Part shown: one piece after another, positions 1 through 5,362 of the stretch
How the letters are laid out: each line of letters begins with the position of its first letter
How positions within the stretch are numbered: the stretch's first letter is position 1
Source of the DNA: Bacteroidales bacterium UBA4295
Lineage (GTDB): Bacteria > Bacteroidota > Bacteroidia > Bacteroidales > Paludibacteraceae
Direction of reading: 5' to 3'
DNA: 39,160 nucleotides
Assembly (NCBI GenBank): GCA_002395805.1
Contig: DGVB01000022.1
Coordinates: 6,760-45,919, forward strand
Made by a program: the position numbers and the translations under genes
Notes under the pieces: generated by a model
What the model was told of the DNA's origin: nothing
The model's database searches: none
The model's input: only the letters and a program-made list of their open reading frames with translations

Positions 1-44
1 TACTTGTACCCTGCTTGTACCCTACTTGTACCCTACTTGTACCC
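1..44. repeat. Four tandem 11-bp repeats
   Basis: Four head-to-tail copies of an 11-bp unit, T(A/G)CTTGTACCC, start at 1, 12, 23 and 34; one base varies. The 11-bp period is about one helical turn, so a protein could bind one face of the DNA. The window begins inside the array, so it may be longer. Three other 11-bp arrays with different sequences lie at 3340-3372, 28777-28820 and 34236-34279. Function unknown; iteron or operator use is inference. Confidence 0.85.
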
Positions 45-46
45 TA

Positions 47-73
47 AGCGACCTTTTTAGGCCGCTTTTTTTT
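47..73 (+). terminator. Probable intrinsic terminator
   Basis: A hairpin pairs AGCG at 47-50 with CGCT at 63-66 and CC at 52-53 with GG at 60-61, with one A/C mismatch and a T-rich loop, followed by eight T on the + strand. It would end transcription entering from the left of the window. Confidence 0.6.
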
Positions 74-98
74 ATGTTTTTGACACCCAATTTGCATT

Positions 99-136
99 AA
101 GTCACAAGAAGTCACAAACAAGTCACACCTGTGACT
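99..136. promoter_or_regulatory. AAGTCACA box cluster (possible operator)
   Basis: Three copies of AAGTCACA start at 99, 109 and 120 (10-11 bp spacing), followed by an inverted GTGACT at 131-136. The inverted half lies about 21 bp upstream of a TACCTTTG promoter box at 158, near where the -33 element would sit. This looks like an operator for a repressor or activator controlling the downstream island. No regulator gene for it is identified. Confidence 0.5.
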
Positions 137-157
137 CATCACCCCACCCAAAACCTC

Positions 158-165
158 TACCTTTG
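158..165 (+). promoter_or_regulatory. -7 box of the likely island promoter
   Basis: TACCTTTG matches the Bacteroidales -7 consensus TAnnTTTG exactly. There is no clear TTG-type -33 element at the expected place; the GTGACT box lies there instead, which fits an activator-dependent or repressor-controlled promoter. A GC-rich stem (165-175 with 184-194) lies at the predicted transcript start. Confidence 0.5.
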
Positions 166-261
166 CACCGCCTTTCGAAAATCGGAGGTGGTGCTTTTGC
201 TTTTGCAGGCACCTGAACTTTTAACTTTTTCCCCCTCGCGGCGTAGGGGCTGAACAAGAAA

Positions 262-336
262 GTCCTACAGGCATAGCCGGTCTTACAGCGTAGCGGTCCT
301 GCAACGTAAGTGGTCTTACAGCCTTCAGGCGGTCTG
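262..336. repeat. Degenerate GTCYTACAG repeats in leader
   Basis: Between the promoter box at 158 and the first gene at 357, an imperfect motif like GTCTTACAG recurs at 262, 280, 296 and 313, with a partial copy at 332, spaced 16-19 bp. It would lie in the 5' leader of the first gene. The minus-strand reading frame across it shows no recognisable protein. Function unknown; the rest of 1-356 holds no supported gene. Confidence 0.5.
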
Positions 337-356
337 TTTGGCAACGCCGAACATAA

Positions 357-572
357 ATGTTTTACACTTTTTTCACTTCGGTGTTTATCGCCATCTTCTT
401 TGTAACAGGCTCGATTGCTTTCTACAGCTTTATGGAGCGCTGGAGAATGAAGGGCTTGCCCATCTCTTGGACTTGTTACCAGCATGAGATCGTTCTTGCG
501 GCTATCGCTGCGCTGTGTTTCATCTGCGCCTGCATCCTCGGCGCTCTAATCCCTGCCGGCTATGTGTGCTAA
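357..572 (+). CDS. Small two-helix membrane protein
   Basis: A 71-residue protein I do not recognise. Two strongly hydrophobic stretches are visible: residues about 4-24 (FFTSVFIAIFFVTGSIAFYS) and about 46-68 (LAAIAALCFICACILGALI). A basic loop containing MERWRMKG lies between them, so it should be a hairpin inner-membrane protein. It is the first gene after the promoter box at 158. Its stop overlaps the start of the HNH gene by 11 bases, so the two are probably translationally coupled. In phage-like islands such proteins can be holins or superinfection proteins, but nothing here decides that. Confidence 0.6.
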   Translation: MFYTFFTSVFIAIFFVTGSIAFYSFMERWRMKGLPISWTCYQHEIVLAAIAALCFICACILGALIPAGYVC

Positions 573-1206
573 AAAAAGGGGCTTCTCTATCATCCGCAAA
601 CCGGACATGCCGCTGTTTACCTATTGCAACAATGTCGAGGTGAAATACGTCGGCACATGCCCTGAGACGGGTATCTCCTTCTACTCCTCCACCCGCTGCA
701 CCTACGGCGTGCGCGTCTATCCCGACGAACGAATGGCAGTAGTGAATGCAATCGTTGTAAATAAAGGGTACGCTTATGTGCACGGCAAAGCGGAATATTT
801 CGAGTTTAAAGATGCCTTTGGAAAGCATAAAGGCATCTATGCTTCTCATGCTGTTTGGATGGCTGCCGGCAATACAATCCCGGAAGGCATGACGATCGAT
901 CATATCAACGGCTGCACAACCGATAACTGCATCGAAAACCTGCGATGCATCACCAATGCGCTCAATAGCCGAGACGGGGGATTCTTGCGTAAGTTGCGCA
1001 ATAAAGGCATCAACCCTATAGCCATTCAGCGGTCGTACCTGCTGCGCTATTTCGCTCGTATGGCAAAAATCAAAGAAGCGCTCACGAAGTGGAAATACAA
1101 CCGCCTCACCTTCGACCAACTGCGCTCTATCCTCTATCTCCCGGCACGCGAACTGACCGACTGCCTGCAATCATTGTATAACGTCCAAATAGAGTTCTTC
1201 CTCTAA
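562..1206 (+). CDS. HNH homing-type endonuclease
   Basis: 214 residues. The core at about 96-128 carries a conserved His (ASHAVWM), then TIDHINGCTTDN and IENLRCIT, the H-N-H metal-finger pattern of phage and intron homing endonucleases (HNH_3-like): His114 as general base and the Asn/His positions that hold a divalent metal. The C-terminal 70 residues are basic and helical and could bind DNA. The family nicks or cuts double-stranded DNA and often spreads itself. Start 562 overlaps the preceding gene; an in-frame ATG at 610 is an alternative. No intron or intein is visible around it, so it is free-standing. Specificity is unknown. Confidence 0.8.
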   Translation: MCAKKRGFSIIRKPDMPLFTYCNNVEVKYVGTCPETGISFYSSTRCTYGVRVYPDERMAVVNAIVVNKGYAYVHGKAEYFEFKDAFGKHKGIYASHAVWMAAGNTIPEGMTIDHINGCTTDNCIENLRCITNALNSRDGGFLRKLRNKGINPIAIQRSYLLRYFARMAKIKEALTKWKYNRLTFDQLRSILYLPARELTDCLQSLYNVQIEFFL

Positions 1207-1246
1207 AAAATATTCATTAATCATTAATCATTATTCATTAATCAAC

Positions 1247-1654
1247 ATGAACGACATCAAGAAACTCCGCCGCCTGATGAGAGCGGCACACGCAATGCAA
1301 AAAAGTAATCCCGTCATCCTACGGGGAGTATCTATTACACAAAGCCAGGCGGTCAAGTACGCATGGTGGTTCGAGTCCTTCCGGCTCAAACTACAAAACG
1401 GCATCTACCGCTTCTCCTATTTCAAAACCGACGGATCAATCCGAGAAGCTACCGGTACGCTCAATCTCGAACTCATTCCGGAAGACCAACTCCCGAAAGA
1501 CCAACTCCCGGAAGACACCTTGCCCCTTCAGGGGAAAGGACGGGAAAGGGGCTACCTCCCCGCCCCGGGTGTCTTCACTTATTACGACCTCGAGAAGAAA
1601 GCATGGAGATCCTTCCGATGTGAGAACTTTATCGGTTTTATCACGCAAGTCTAA
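1247..1654 (+). CDS. SH3 beta-barrel fold (DUF2693-like) protein
   Basis: 135 residues. The pattern FSYFKTDGSIREATGTLN, then TYYDLEKKAWRSFR and a closing IGFI, matches what I know of the small SH3 beta-barrel (DUF2693) proteins carried by Bacteroidota phages and conjugative elements; their function is unknown. The N-terminal 45 residues are basic and helical. Between the halves, at about residues 81-103, lies an unusual insert: three 15-bp tandem repeats encoding EDQLP/KDQLP/EDTLP, then a GC-rich segment encoding PLQGKGRERG that resembles the CCCTTCAGGGG repeats found elsewhere in this window. The gene is preceded by a heptamer repeat tract (about 1209-1243) and a short gap after the HNH gene. 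Confidence 0.65.
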   Translation: MNDIKKLRRLMRAAHAMQKSNPVILRGVSITQSQAVKYAWWFESFRLKLQNGIYRFSYFKTDGSIREATGTLNLELIPEDQLPKDQLPEDTLPLQGKGRERGYLPAPGVFTYYDLEKKAWRSFRCENFIGFITQV

Positions 1655-1679
1655 TAATATTCATTAATCATTATTCATT

Positions 1680-1895
1680 ATGACAAAGTTACCGACCGGC
1701 TTTACAATGGACTTGGATTCAGTTCATTATATCATGTTCGAAGGTACGTATAACTTCGGAAAAGAAGCAGTGCTAGAAATCATGTGCGACGGAGCAACCG
1801 TCCGCTTATTTGGCACACAAGAACAGATAAGTGAGAGTAAGGGAATAATTTTACACAACTTAAACGAAAGGGCAGAACAATGTCAGAAAAAGTAA
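1680..1895 (+). CDS. Hypothetical protein, island gene
   Basis: 71 residues, not recognised. It is mixed alpha/beta, acidic in the middle, with no signal peptide or membrane segment. The start ATG lies at the end of a heptamer repeat tract (about 1657-1680), so the repeat supplies the start codon. The 3' end overlaps the next gene by 16 bases, which supports real translation and coupling. An accessory protein of a mobile element is the most that can be inferred. Confidence 0.5.
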   Translation: MTKLPTGFTMDLDSVHYIMFEGTYNFGKEAVLEIMCDGATVRLFGTQEQISESKGIILHNLNERAEQCQKK

Positions 1896-2143
1896 AAGTT
1901 TGGGGTCTTAGACCGAGCGCGTGGAAATACAAGTATATCATCGTGCGTGTGGATAAGTACGGAATGAATACATGGTCGAATTTCAGTACAAATGACTTAG
2001 AGTCCGCAGAACATGAAGTGGAATATAGCAAGACCTTAATAAACTTGCCATATACCAAAAAAGTGCTCGAAATGAAAGATGTCATCCCTGCACCGGACTT
2101 TCGAGTTGACTACCCCGATTTCCAAATCCCGAATCTGGAATGA
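1880..2143 (+). CDS. Hypothetical protein upstream of rep-like gene
   Basis: 87 residues, not recognised. It is rich in aromatic residues (WGLRPSAWKYKYIIVRVDKYG) with no signal peptide. It overlaps the preceding gene by 16 bases and the following replication-initiator-like gene by 4 bases (ATGA), so it sits in a tightly coupled set. The order suggests a role in early element functions (replication or its control), but this is context only. Confidence 0.55.
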   Translation: MSEKVKVWGLRPSAWKYKYIIVRVDKYGMNTWSNFSTNDLESAEHEVEYSKTLINLPYTKKVLEMKDVIPAPDFRVDYPDFQIPNLE

Positions 2144-2925
2144 AACTGCTATTGGACGATAAGACACACGCCGGCTGCGCGCTCAACGCTAACGAAGCAT
2201 GCATCTTTGCCGCAGTACTCAAATGTACTCGCTCCGGCAAAGGATGGTACGGCAATTACCGCGAACTCGCAGCCGCGATGCCTTTCGTCATTAATCGTAC
2301 TACCGTTTATCGGGCTATTCAAAAATTACTAACTTTGGGGCTTATAGAGGAACGCGAGAATAAGACATTGTTCGCTGTGCAAATTGCACAAGAGAGTGTG
2401 CAAAATGAACACGAAAGTGTGCAAAATGCACAAGAGAGTGTGCAAATTGAGCTCCCCCCTAATAACCCCCCTATTAATAATAATATGAACGAAGAAAAAA
2501 AAGAGCAGCAACGCGCGCTATGCGCACGCGATTGCGAAAAGCAGCAAAGCAGCACTTTTGAGGATTTTAAAAAGGCTTTTATAGAAGTCTCCGACATTAC
2601 GACACAGGGCGGCGAAAATTGGTTCAAGTACCGCGGCGAGGCTTGCGAACAAAGATGGGCAAAGCTGTCCGAATTGCACCGGCGTGCCATTATTGCAGAC
2701 TTGATACGATGCAGGGACATGCACGAAAAGCCATTCAAGGAAAATCCTTATTTCTACCTTTGTGACTTCCCAGAACCCGAACCGCAATTCCTTTCCGGGC
2801 AGGAGCAAGACGAACACCACCGGCAAGGTATTCCGCTTGTACAGGTTCGGTACAATGGTAAGTTCCTCATCTGCTCCTTACAGACCATGTTGGACTTCAA
2901 CCTTGAGTTCGTTCGATATTGGTAA
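2140..2925 (+). CDS. Replication-initiator-like winged-helix protein
   Basis: 261 residues. Residues about 15-80 read as a winged helix-turn-helix: NANEACIFAAVLKC, then YRELAAAMPF, NRTTVYRAIQKLLTLGLIEE, as in phage O/DnaD-like initiators and plasmid Rep proteins. Residues about 80-104 are encoded by 21-bp DNA repeats (AQESVQN-type units), then a Pro/Asn-rich linker. The C-terminal part (about 140-261) has FEDFKKAF, WFKYRGEACEQRW and ends FNLEFVRYW; this resembles the second domain of phage initiators, but I cannot name the family. In lambda, gene O carries the origin iterons within it; the same layout is seen here at 2377-2505. A transcriptional regulator is the alternative. Confidence 0.6.
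   Translation: MKLLLDDKTHAGCALNANEACIFAAVLKCTRSGKGWYGNYRELAAAMPFVINRTTVYRAIQKLLTLGLIEERENKTLFAVQIAQESVQNEHESVQNAQESVQIELPPNNPPINNNMNEEKKEQQRALCARDCEKQQSSTFEDFKKAFIEVSDITTQGGENWFKYRGEACEQRWAKLSELHRRAIIADLIRCRDMHEKPFKENPYFYLCDFPEPEPQFLSGQEQDEHHRQGIPLVQVRYNGKFLICSLQTMLDFNLEFVRYW
2377..2505. repeat. Iteron-like 21-bp repeats plus AT-rich tract (putative origin)
   Basis: Three full 21-bp direct repeats start at 2377, 2398 and 2419, with a partial fourth at 2440. Each begins GTGCAAA(A/T)TG; the first and third contain the near-palindrome GTGCAAAATGCAC. 21 bp is two helical turns. They are followed by a C-rich patch and a tract of A and T (about 2460-2505). Iterons with palindromic cores followed by an AT-rich unwinding region inside an initiator gene match the lambda-type origin plan. 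Seen: repeats and composition. Inferred: origin function. Confidence 0.55.
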
Positions 2926-2993
2926 ATAAAAGACTACGCGGCTCCCAATGCCGCATACTACGCAAACCCAAAACAATTTAAATTATTACAATT

Positions 2994-3329
2994 ATGAAAG
3001 TTACATTTAAAGACGGTATCGAATCGCTCTCCGGTAAGAGCGGTAACATGATTTTCAAAACCTACAGACGCGGCGGCAAAATTGACACACGCGCGTATCT
3101 CAGACCGCTTGGCGGATACGAACGCTCCACTCCCGTCACGGAGAAAGAAATGGCTTGCCGCGAAAAATTCGCTGCGTTCCAGAAGTTTTGGCGCTCGCTG
3201 CCTCCCGACAATAAAATGAGATATCAGGAACTATGGGAACAGGACGGATTTACTTACCGCGGCAAGCAATACGGCACACTCCGAGGATATGTTATGGCAC
3301 GCTATTATGCGCTTGACCTCCTCGCGTGA
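2994..3329 (+). CDS. GKxG-type small island protein, copy 1
   Basis: 111 residues. The N-terminus reads VTFKDGIESLSGKSGNMIF, then a basic hairpin (KTYRRGGKIDTRAYL), a central TEKEMACREKFAAFQKF helix and a C-terminal GKQYGTLRGYVMARYY. The proteins at 3393 and 4884 share this plan: an N-terminal 'GI/SL..SG' segment, and in the 4884 protein a matching RERFAAVAAL and KKTMKAYLWKVC. I regard them as paralogues. The plan is similar to small uncharacterised Bacteroidota proteins I have seen beside phage-like genes. The function is unknown; the basic hairpin and small size would suit nucleic-acid binding. Confidence 0.6.
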   Translation: MKVTFKDGIESLSGKSGNMIFKTYRRGGKIDTRAYLRPLGGYERSTPVTEKEMACREKFAAFQKFWRSLPPDNKMRYQELWEQDGFTYRGKQYGTLRGYVMARYYALDLLA

Positions 3330-3339
3330 TATACCTGTC

Positions 3340-3372
3340 GTTTACGTGGTGTTTACGTGGTGTTTACGTGTT
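3340..3372. repeat. Three tandem 11-bp repeats
   Basis: GTTTACGTGGT is repeated at 3340, 3351 and 3362 (the last ends GTGTT). It occupies the gap between two paralogous island genes, immediately upstream of the start at 3393. It has the same 11-bp period as the arrays at 1, 28777 and 34236, and a TAC step recurs once per unit. Confidence 0.8.
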
Positions 3373-3392
3373 CAGAATTAAATTATACAAAC

Positions 3393-3728
3393 ATGGAAAT
3401 TATTTTAACAGATCAATGTAAGTCGCTGACCGGCTCGCTCGGTGCCGGTTTCGGATATCATATTCAACGCCGTAAGAACGGCTTCTTTTCAAAACGCAAT
3501 TCCAAAGGTGATGTGCCGTTTAATGGGCATTGGTGCTTTATTAAAGCGTGCGCAGAATTAGCTTTATGCGGCACGCATATAGATGACATACTCGTCACCG
3601 CCGGGGAACTGCGTGAAGCGATAAACGAAGCCGGTTTTTTATATGGCGATAGTCTCGCAAAAGCTAAGAACGGCGAGATCTTTCATGCTTCGCAAGTAAT
3701 TAACCTTGTAAACCGTTGGGGCTTATGA
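3393..3728 (+). CDS. GKxG-type small island protein, copy 2
   Basis: 111 residues, the same length as the product at 2994. The start at 3393 is preferred over one 36 bases upstream because the upstream part lies in the 11-bp repeats and the product then aligns with its paralogue: IILTDQCKSLTGSLGAGFGYHIQ parallels the SLSGKSGNMIF region. The middle (FIKACAELALCGTHIDDILV) and C-terminus (FHASQVINLVNRWGL) have diverged. No signal peptide or membrane segment. It overlaps the next start by 4 bases (ATGA). Function unknown. Confidence 0.55.
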   Translation: MEIILTDQCKSLTGSLGAGFGYHIQRRKNGFFSKRNSKGDVPFNGHWCFIKACAELALCGTHIDDILVTAGELREAINEAGFLYGDSLAKAKNGEIFHASQVINLVNRWGL

Positions 3729-3961
3729 AAGAGAATGCAATTACCTTTGAGACCCTTTGCGCTCGGCTTGAACGAGCCATTCACGCGGACGTCGGCATGC
3801 ACGGATTGAACATCCTGCTATACGGGTGGATGAAGAAGTACGGCATCATCACATATGCACATATGTCGATGAGACGGAAAAGAGACGGATGCTGCTGGCT
3901 GTCGCTCGGAGAAGCTGTTCATTTCTCGCGATATGCAGGTTACGACCTCACTCACGACTGA
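3725..3961 (+). CDS. Hypothetical protein, coupled to copy 2
   Basis: 78 residues, not recognised. The ATG at 3725 overlaps the previous stop as ATGA, which decides this start over an upstream TTG. Helical N-terminus (FETLCARLERAIHADVGMHG), then MSMRRKRDGCCW with a Cys pair and a basic patch. It ends just before a terminator at 3984-4017, so it closes the first transcription unit of the island. Confidence 0.5.
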   Translation: MKENAITFETLCARLERAIHADVGMHGLNILLYGWMKKYGIITYAHMSMRRKRDGCCWLSLGEAVHFSRYAGYDLTHD

Positions 3962-3983
3962 TTTCCTTAACATGTTAACTAAA

Positions 3984-4017
3984 ACGGAGCGGCTTTTTTG
4001 GTCGCTTCGTTTTTTTG
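3984..4017 (+). terminator. Intrinsic terminator closing first island unit
   Basis: ACGGAGCG at 3984-3991 pairs with CGCTTCGT at 4003-4010 (one G-T pair), followed by a T run to 4016. The loop and distal stem overlap the -33 region of the next promoter. Confidence 0.75.
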
Positions 4018-4028
4018 TACTACTTTTG
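3997..4028 (+). promoter_or_regulatory. Promoter of the lysis-type cassette
   Basis: TTTGG at 3997-4001, a 19-bp spacer, then TACTTTTG at 4021-4028. It matches the Bacteroidales -33/-7 pattern and lies 18 bp before the holin-like start at 4047. It overlaps the preceding terminator, so the lysis-type genes form their own unit. Confidence 0.7.
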
Positions 4029-4046
4029 CACCGCAAATCAAAACAC

Positions 4047-4286
4047 ATGCAGAAACTACCCGAAAATATTATCCAACTCGTCACCGCCGCCATCCTCTCC
4101 ATCGGAGGTCTGGTTATGCTCTTCTGCGGCGTCTATTTAGACCCGCTCGGAGAGTTGCACGAATCGCTCCTCATCGGCTTCGGAGAGGTCGCCACTTTCG
4201 CCGGTGCGCTGTTCGGTATAGACTACACCTACAAATTTAAAAATCGTAACACCGATGCAAGCAACATTAAACCGCCTAATGACTAA
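4047..4286 (+). CDS. Holin-like membrane protein
   Basis: 79 residues. The start at 4047 follows its own promoter at 4021-4028; the frame is open further upstream, but only through the terminator. Two transmembrane segments: about 7-30 (IIQLVTAAILSIGGLVMLFCG) and about 42-60 (LLIGFGEVATFAGALFGI), then a polar charged tail (YKFKNRNTDASN). This is the topology of a class II holin, which would let a cell-wall enzyme reach or damage the wall. It is followed with overlap by a DUF5675 protein and then a small lipoprotein, the usual order of a lysis module. Sequence alone does not prove a holin; a small stress-membrane protein is possible. Confidence 0.55.
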   Translation: MQKLPENIIQLVTAAILSIGGLVMLFCGVYLDPLGELHESLLIGFGEVATFAGALFGIDYTYKFKNRNTDASNIKPPND

Positions 4287-4623
4287 AGGGAGAGCGGTGA
4301 TAGGGCGGATGACATTGCCCTTCCCGGATGGAGAGGTAGCCATCGACACCCTTGAGAACGCCGACTTTATCATCCCTGCGGGATCCTACCACCTTAAGAT
4401 GACTTGGTCGCCTAAGTTCAAGAAACCGCTTCCCCAGATCATGGATGTTCCCGACCGCGACGGAATACGTATCCATATGGGCACAAAGCCCGAACACTCC
4501 ACCGGATGTGTCTTGGTAGATTTTCGCGGATTGCAGTACGTAAAAGCTTTTATCAACTCTAACAACTATTACGAAGATGAAGAAACATGTTTTATTTCTA
4601 TTATTGACCCTGTTGGCGCTTAG
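4255..4623 (+). CDS. DUF5675 family protein (candidate wall enzyme)
   Basis: 122 residues. The family pattern is clear: a TLEN segment, IPAGSYHLKMTWSPKFKKPL, VPDRDGIRIHMGTKPEHSTG and CVLVD. DUF5675 proteins are common in phages and mobile elements of Bacteroidota. The IRIH..G...S/T-GC arrangement resembles the His/Cys core of L,D-transpeptidase-like folds, so a peptidoglycan activity is plausible but unproven. The start overlaps the holin-like gene by 32 bases and the end overlaps the lipoprotein gene by 47 bases, so the three are translated together. No signal peptide, which would fit release through a holin. Confidence 0.75.
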   Translation: MQATLNRLMTKGRAVIGRMTLPFPDGEVAIDTLENADFIIPAGSYHLKMTWSPKFKKPLPQIMDVPDRDGIRIHMGTKPEHSTGCVLVDFRGLQYVKAFINSNNYYEDEETCFISIIDPVGA

Positions 4624-4768
4624 TGTCGGCGTCTGTAGTTGCAAGGCTTGGAGAACCATCTCTACTTCCGCAACTTACGTTCAGCAATCGGACTCTGCGC
4701 AGACCAAAACGACCACGACCATCTCTACCAAAACGGTAGAAGAGTATCAGGGAGTCCGCAAAAGGTAA
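4577..4768 (+). CDS. Small lipoprotein, spanin-like position
   Basis: 63 residues. Lys-rich N-terminus, hydrophobic core (VLFLLLTLLALSVGV) and Cys residues in CSCK, giving a lipoprotein-type signal with lipidation at one of the two Cys. The mature part is short, Ser/Thr/Gln-rich and probably extended (QQSDSAQTKTTTTISTKT). Position after a holin-like gene and a candidate wall enzyme, with a 47-base overlap, recalls the outer-membrane subunit (Rz1-like) of two-component spanins. No inner-membrane partner is seen. The gene ends just before a GC-rich dispersed repeat (about 4775-4803), so the C-terminus could have been trimmed by its insertion. Confidence 0.55.
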   Translation: MKKHVLFLLLTLLALSVGVCSCKAWRTISTSATYVQQSDSAQTKTTTTISTKTVEEYQGVRKR

Positions 4769-4771
4769 TCC

Positions 4772-4858
4772 CTATCTTCCCCCTTCAGGGGGATCGAGGG
4801 GGTCTATAAGTGCTAAAGGTTGAGGCACTCTAAAGAATTCGTCCATCTGCTTACTCAT
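4772..4858 (-). CDS. Possible 28-residue peptide with strong RBS
   Basis: On the minus strand GGAGG at 4864-4868 lies five bases before an ATG at 4858, opening a 28-residue frame that reads MSKQMDEFFRVPQPLALID and ends PLDPPEGGR. The last third is encoded by the CCCTTCAGGGGG dispersed repeat. It may be a remnant of a longer gene cut by the repeat, a true small peptide, or chance. No promoter is evident. Confidence 0.2.
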   Translation of the reverse strand: MSKQMDEFFRVPQPLALIDPLDPPEGGR

Positions 4859-4883
4859 TTTTTCCTCCAAGCGGCCAGGAGTT

Positions 4884-5291
4884 ATGTTGACCGCAAACGA
4901 TATGGCAAAAGTTCAATGGGCAAAAGGTATTGACTACGTTTCCGGCCTTTTGTCGAGCCGTCCCAAAGCTGGTCAGCCCCACAGCTCTCACAGCAACGCG
5001 CTCTTGGCTACCCACCGGGTAGCACCCACCCAGAACCCGAACTGCACCCGCATCTACATGGTAGGCGAGTACCTCCGCTCTGGCCAGCCGACCGGCGATG
5101 AGCTGAAGGCTCGCGAGCGCTTCGCAGCCGTAGCAGCGCTGGTTAAGGCCCGCAAGGGCGACTTGTCGCAGATCTCTCAAGACCAAGAGAACTTCTTGGC
5201 GCAGAAAGATCTTGCCGGCGGCAAGAAGACCATGAAGGCGTATCTGTGGAAGGTATGCGGCGAGCAGTGGGATGCACAGCACAACGGCTAA
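4884..5291 (+). CDS. GKxG-type small island protein, copy 3
   Basis: 135 residues from 4884 (AGGAG at 4877-4881 supports this start; an ATG at 4902 is an alternative and aligns better with the paralogues). It shares with the protein at 2994 the order KGIDYVSG, a basic middle, a TGDELKARERFAAVAAL helix and KKTMKAYLWKVC. Base composition is more G+C-rich than its neighbours. It is the last gene of the island and ends in the terminator at 5314-5348. Function unknown. Confidence 0.6.
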   Translation: MLTANDMAKVQWAKGIDYVSGLLSSRPKAGQPHSSHSNALLATHRVAPTQNPNCTRIYMVGEYLRSGQPTGDELKARERFAAVAALVKARKGDLSQISQDQENFLAQKDLAGGKKTMKAYLWKVCGEQWDAQHNG

Positions 5292-5313
5292 CCACCGCTG
5301 GTGCAGCGCAAAA

Positions 5314-5348
5314 GGAACCGCTCTCTCATACAAGAGGGCGGTTTTTTT
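5314..5348 (+). terminator. Strong terminator, dispersed type
   Basis: AACCGCTCTCT pairs with the GAGGGCGGTT-side strand to give a stem of about 11 bp, followed by seven T. Nearly the same sequence occurs on the minus strand at 28961-28997, ending the surface-protein operon. Confidence 0.85.
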
Positions 5349-5362
5349 GTTTTATTTCCTTA

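Noticed and set aside
123..485. Minus-strand 120-residue frame across the island leader
   Set aside because: It overlaps the promoter box, the leader repeats and the membrane-protein gene, has biased composition and no recognisable domain. Treated as chance.
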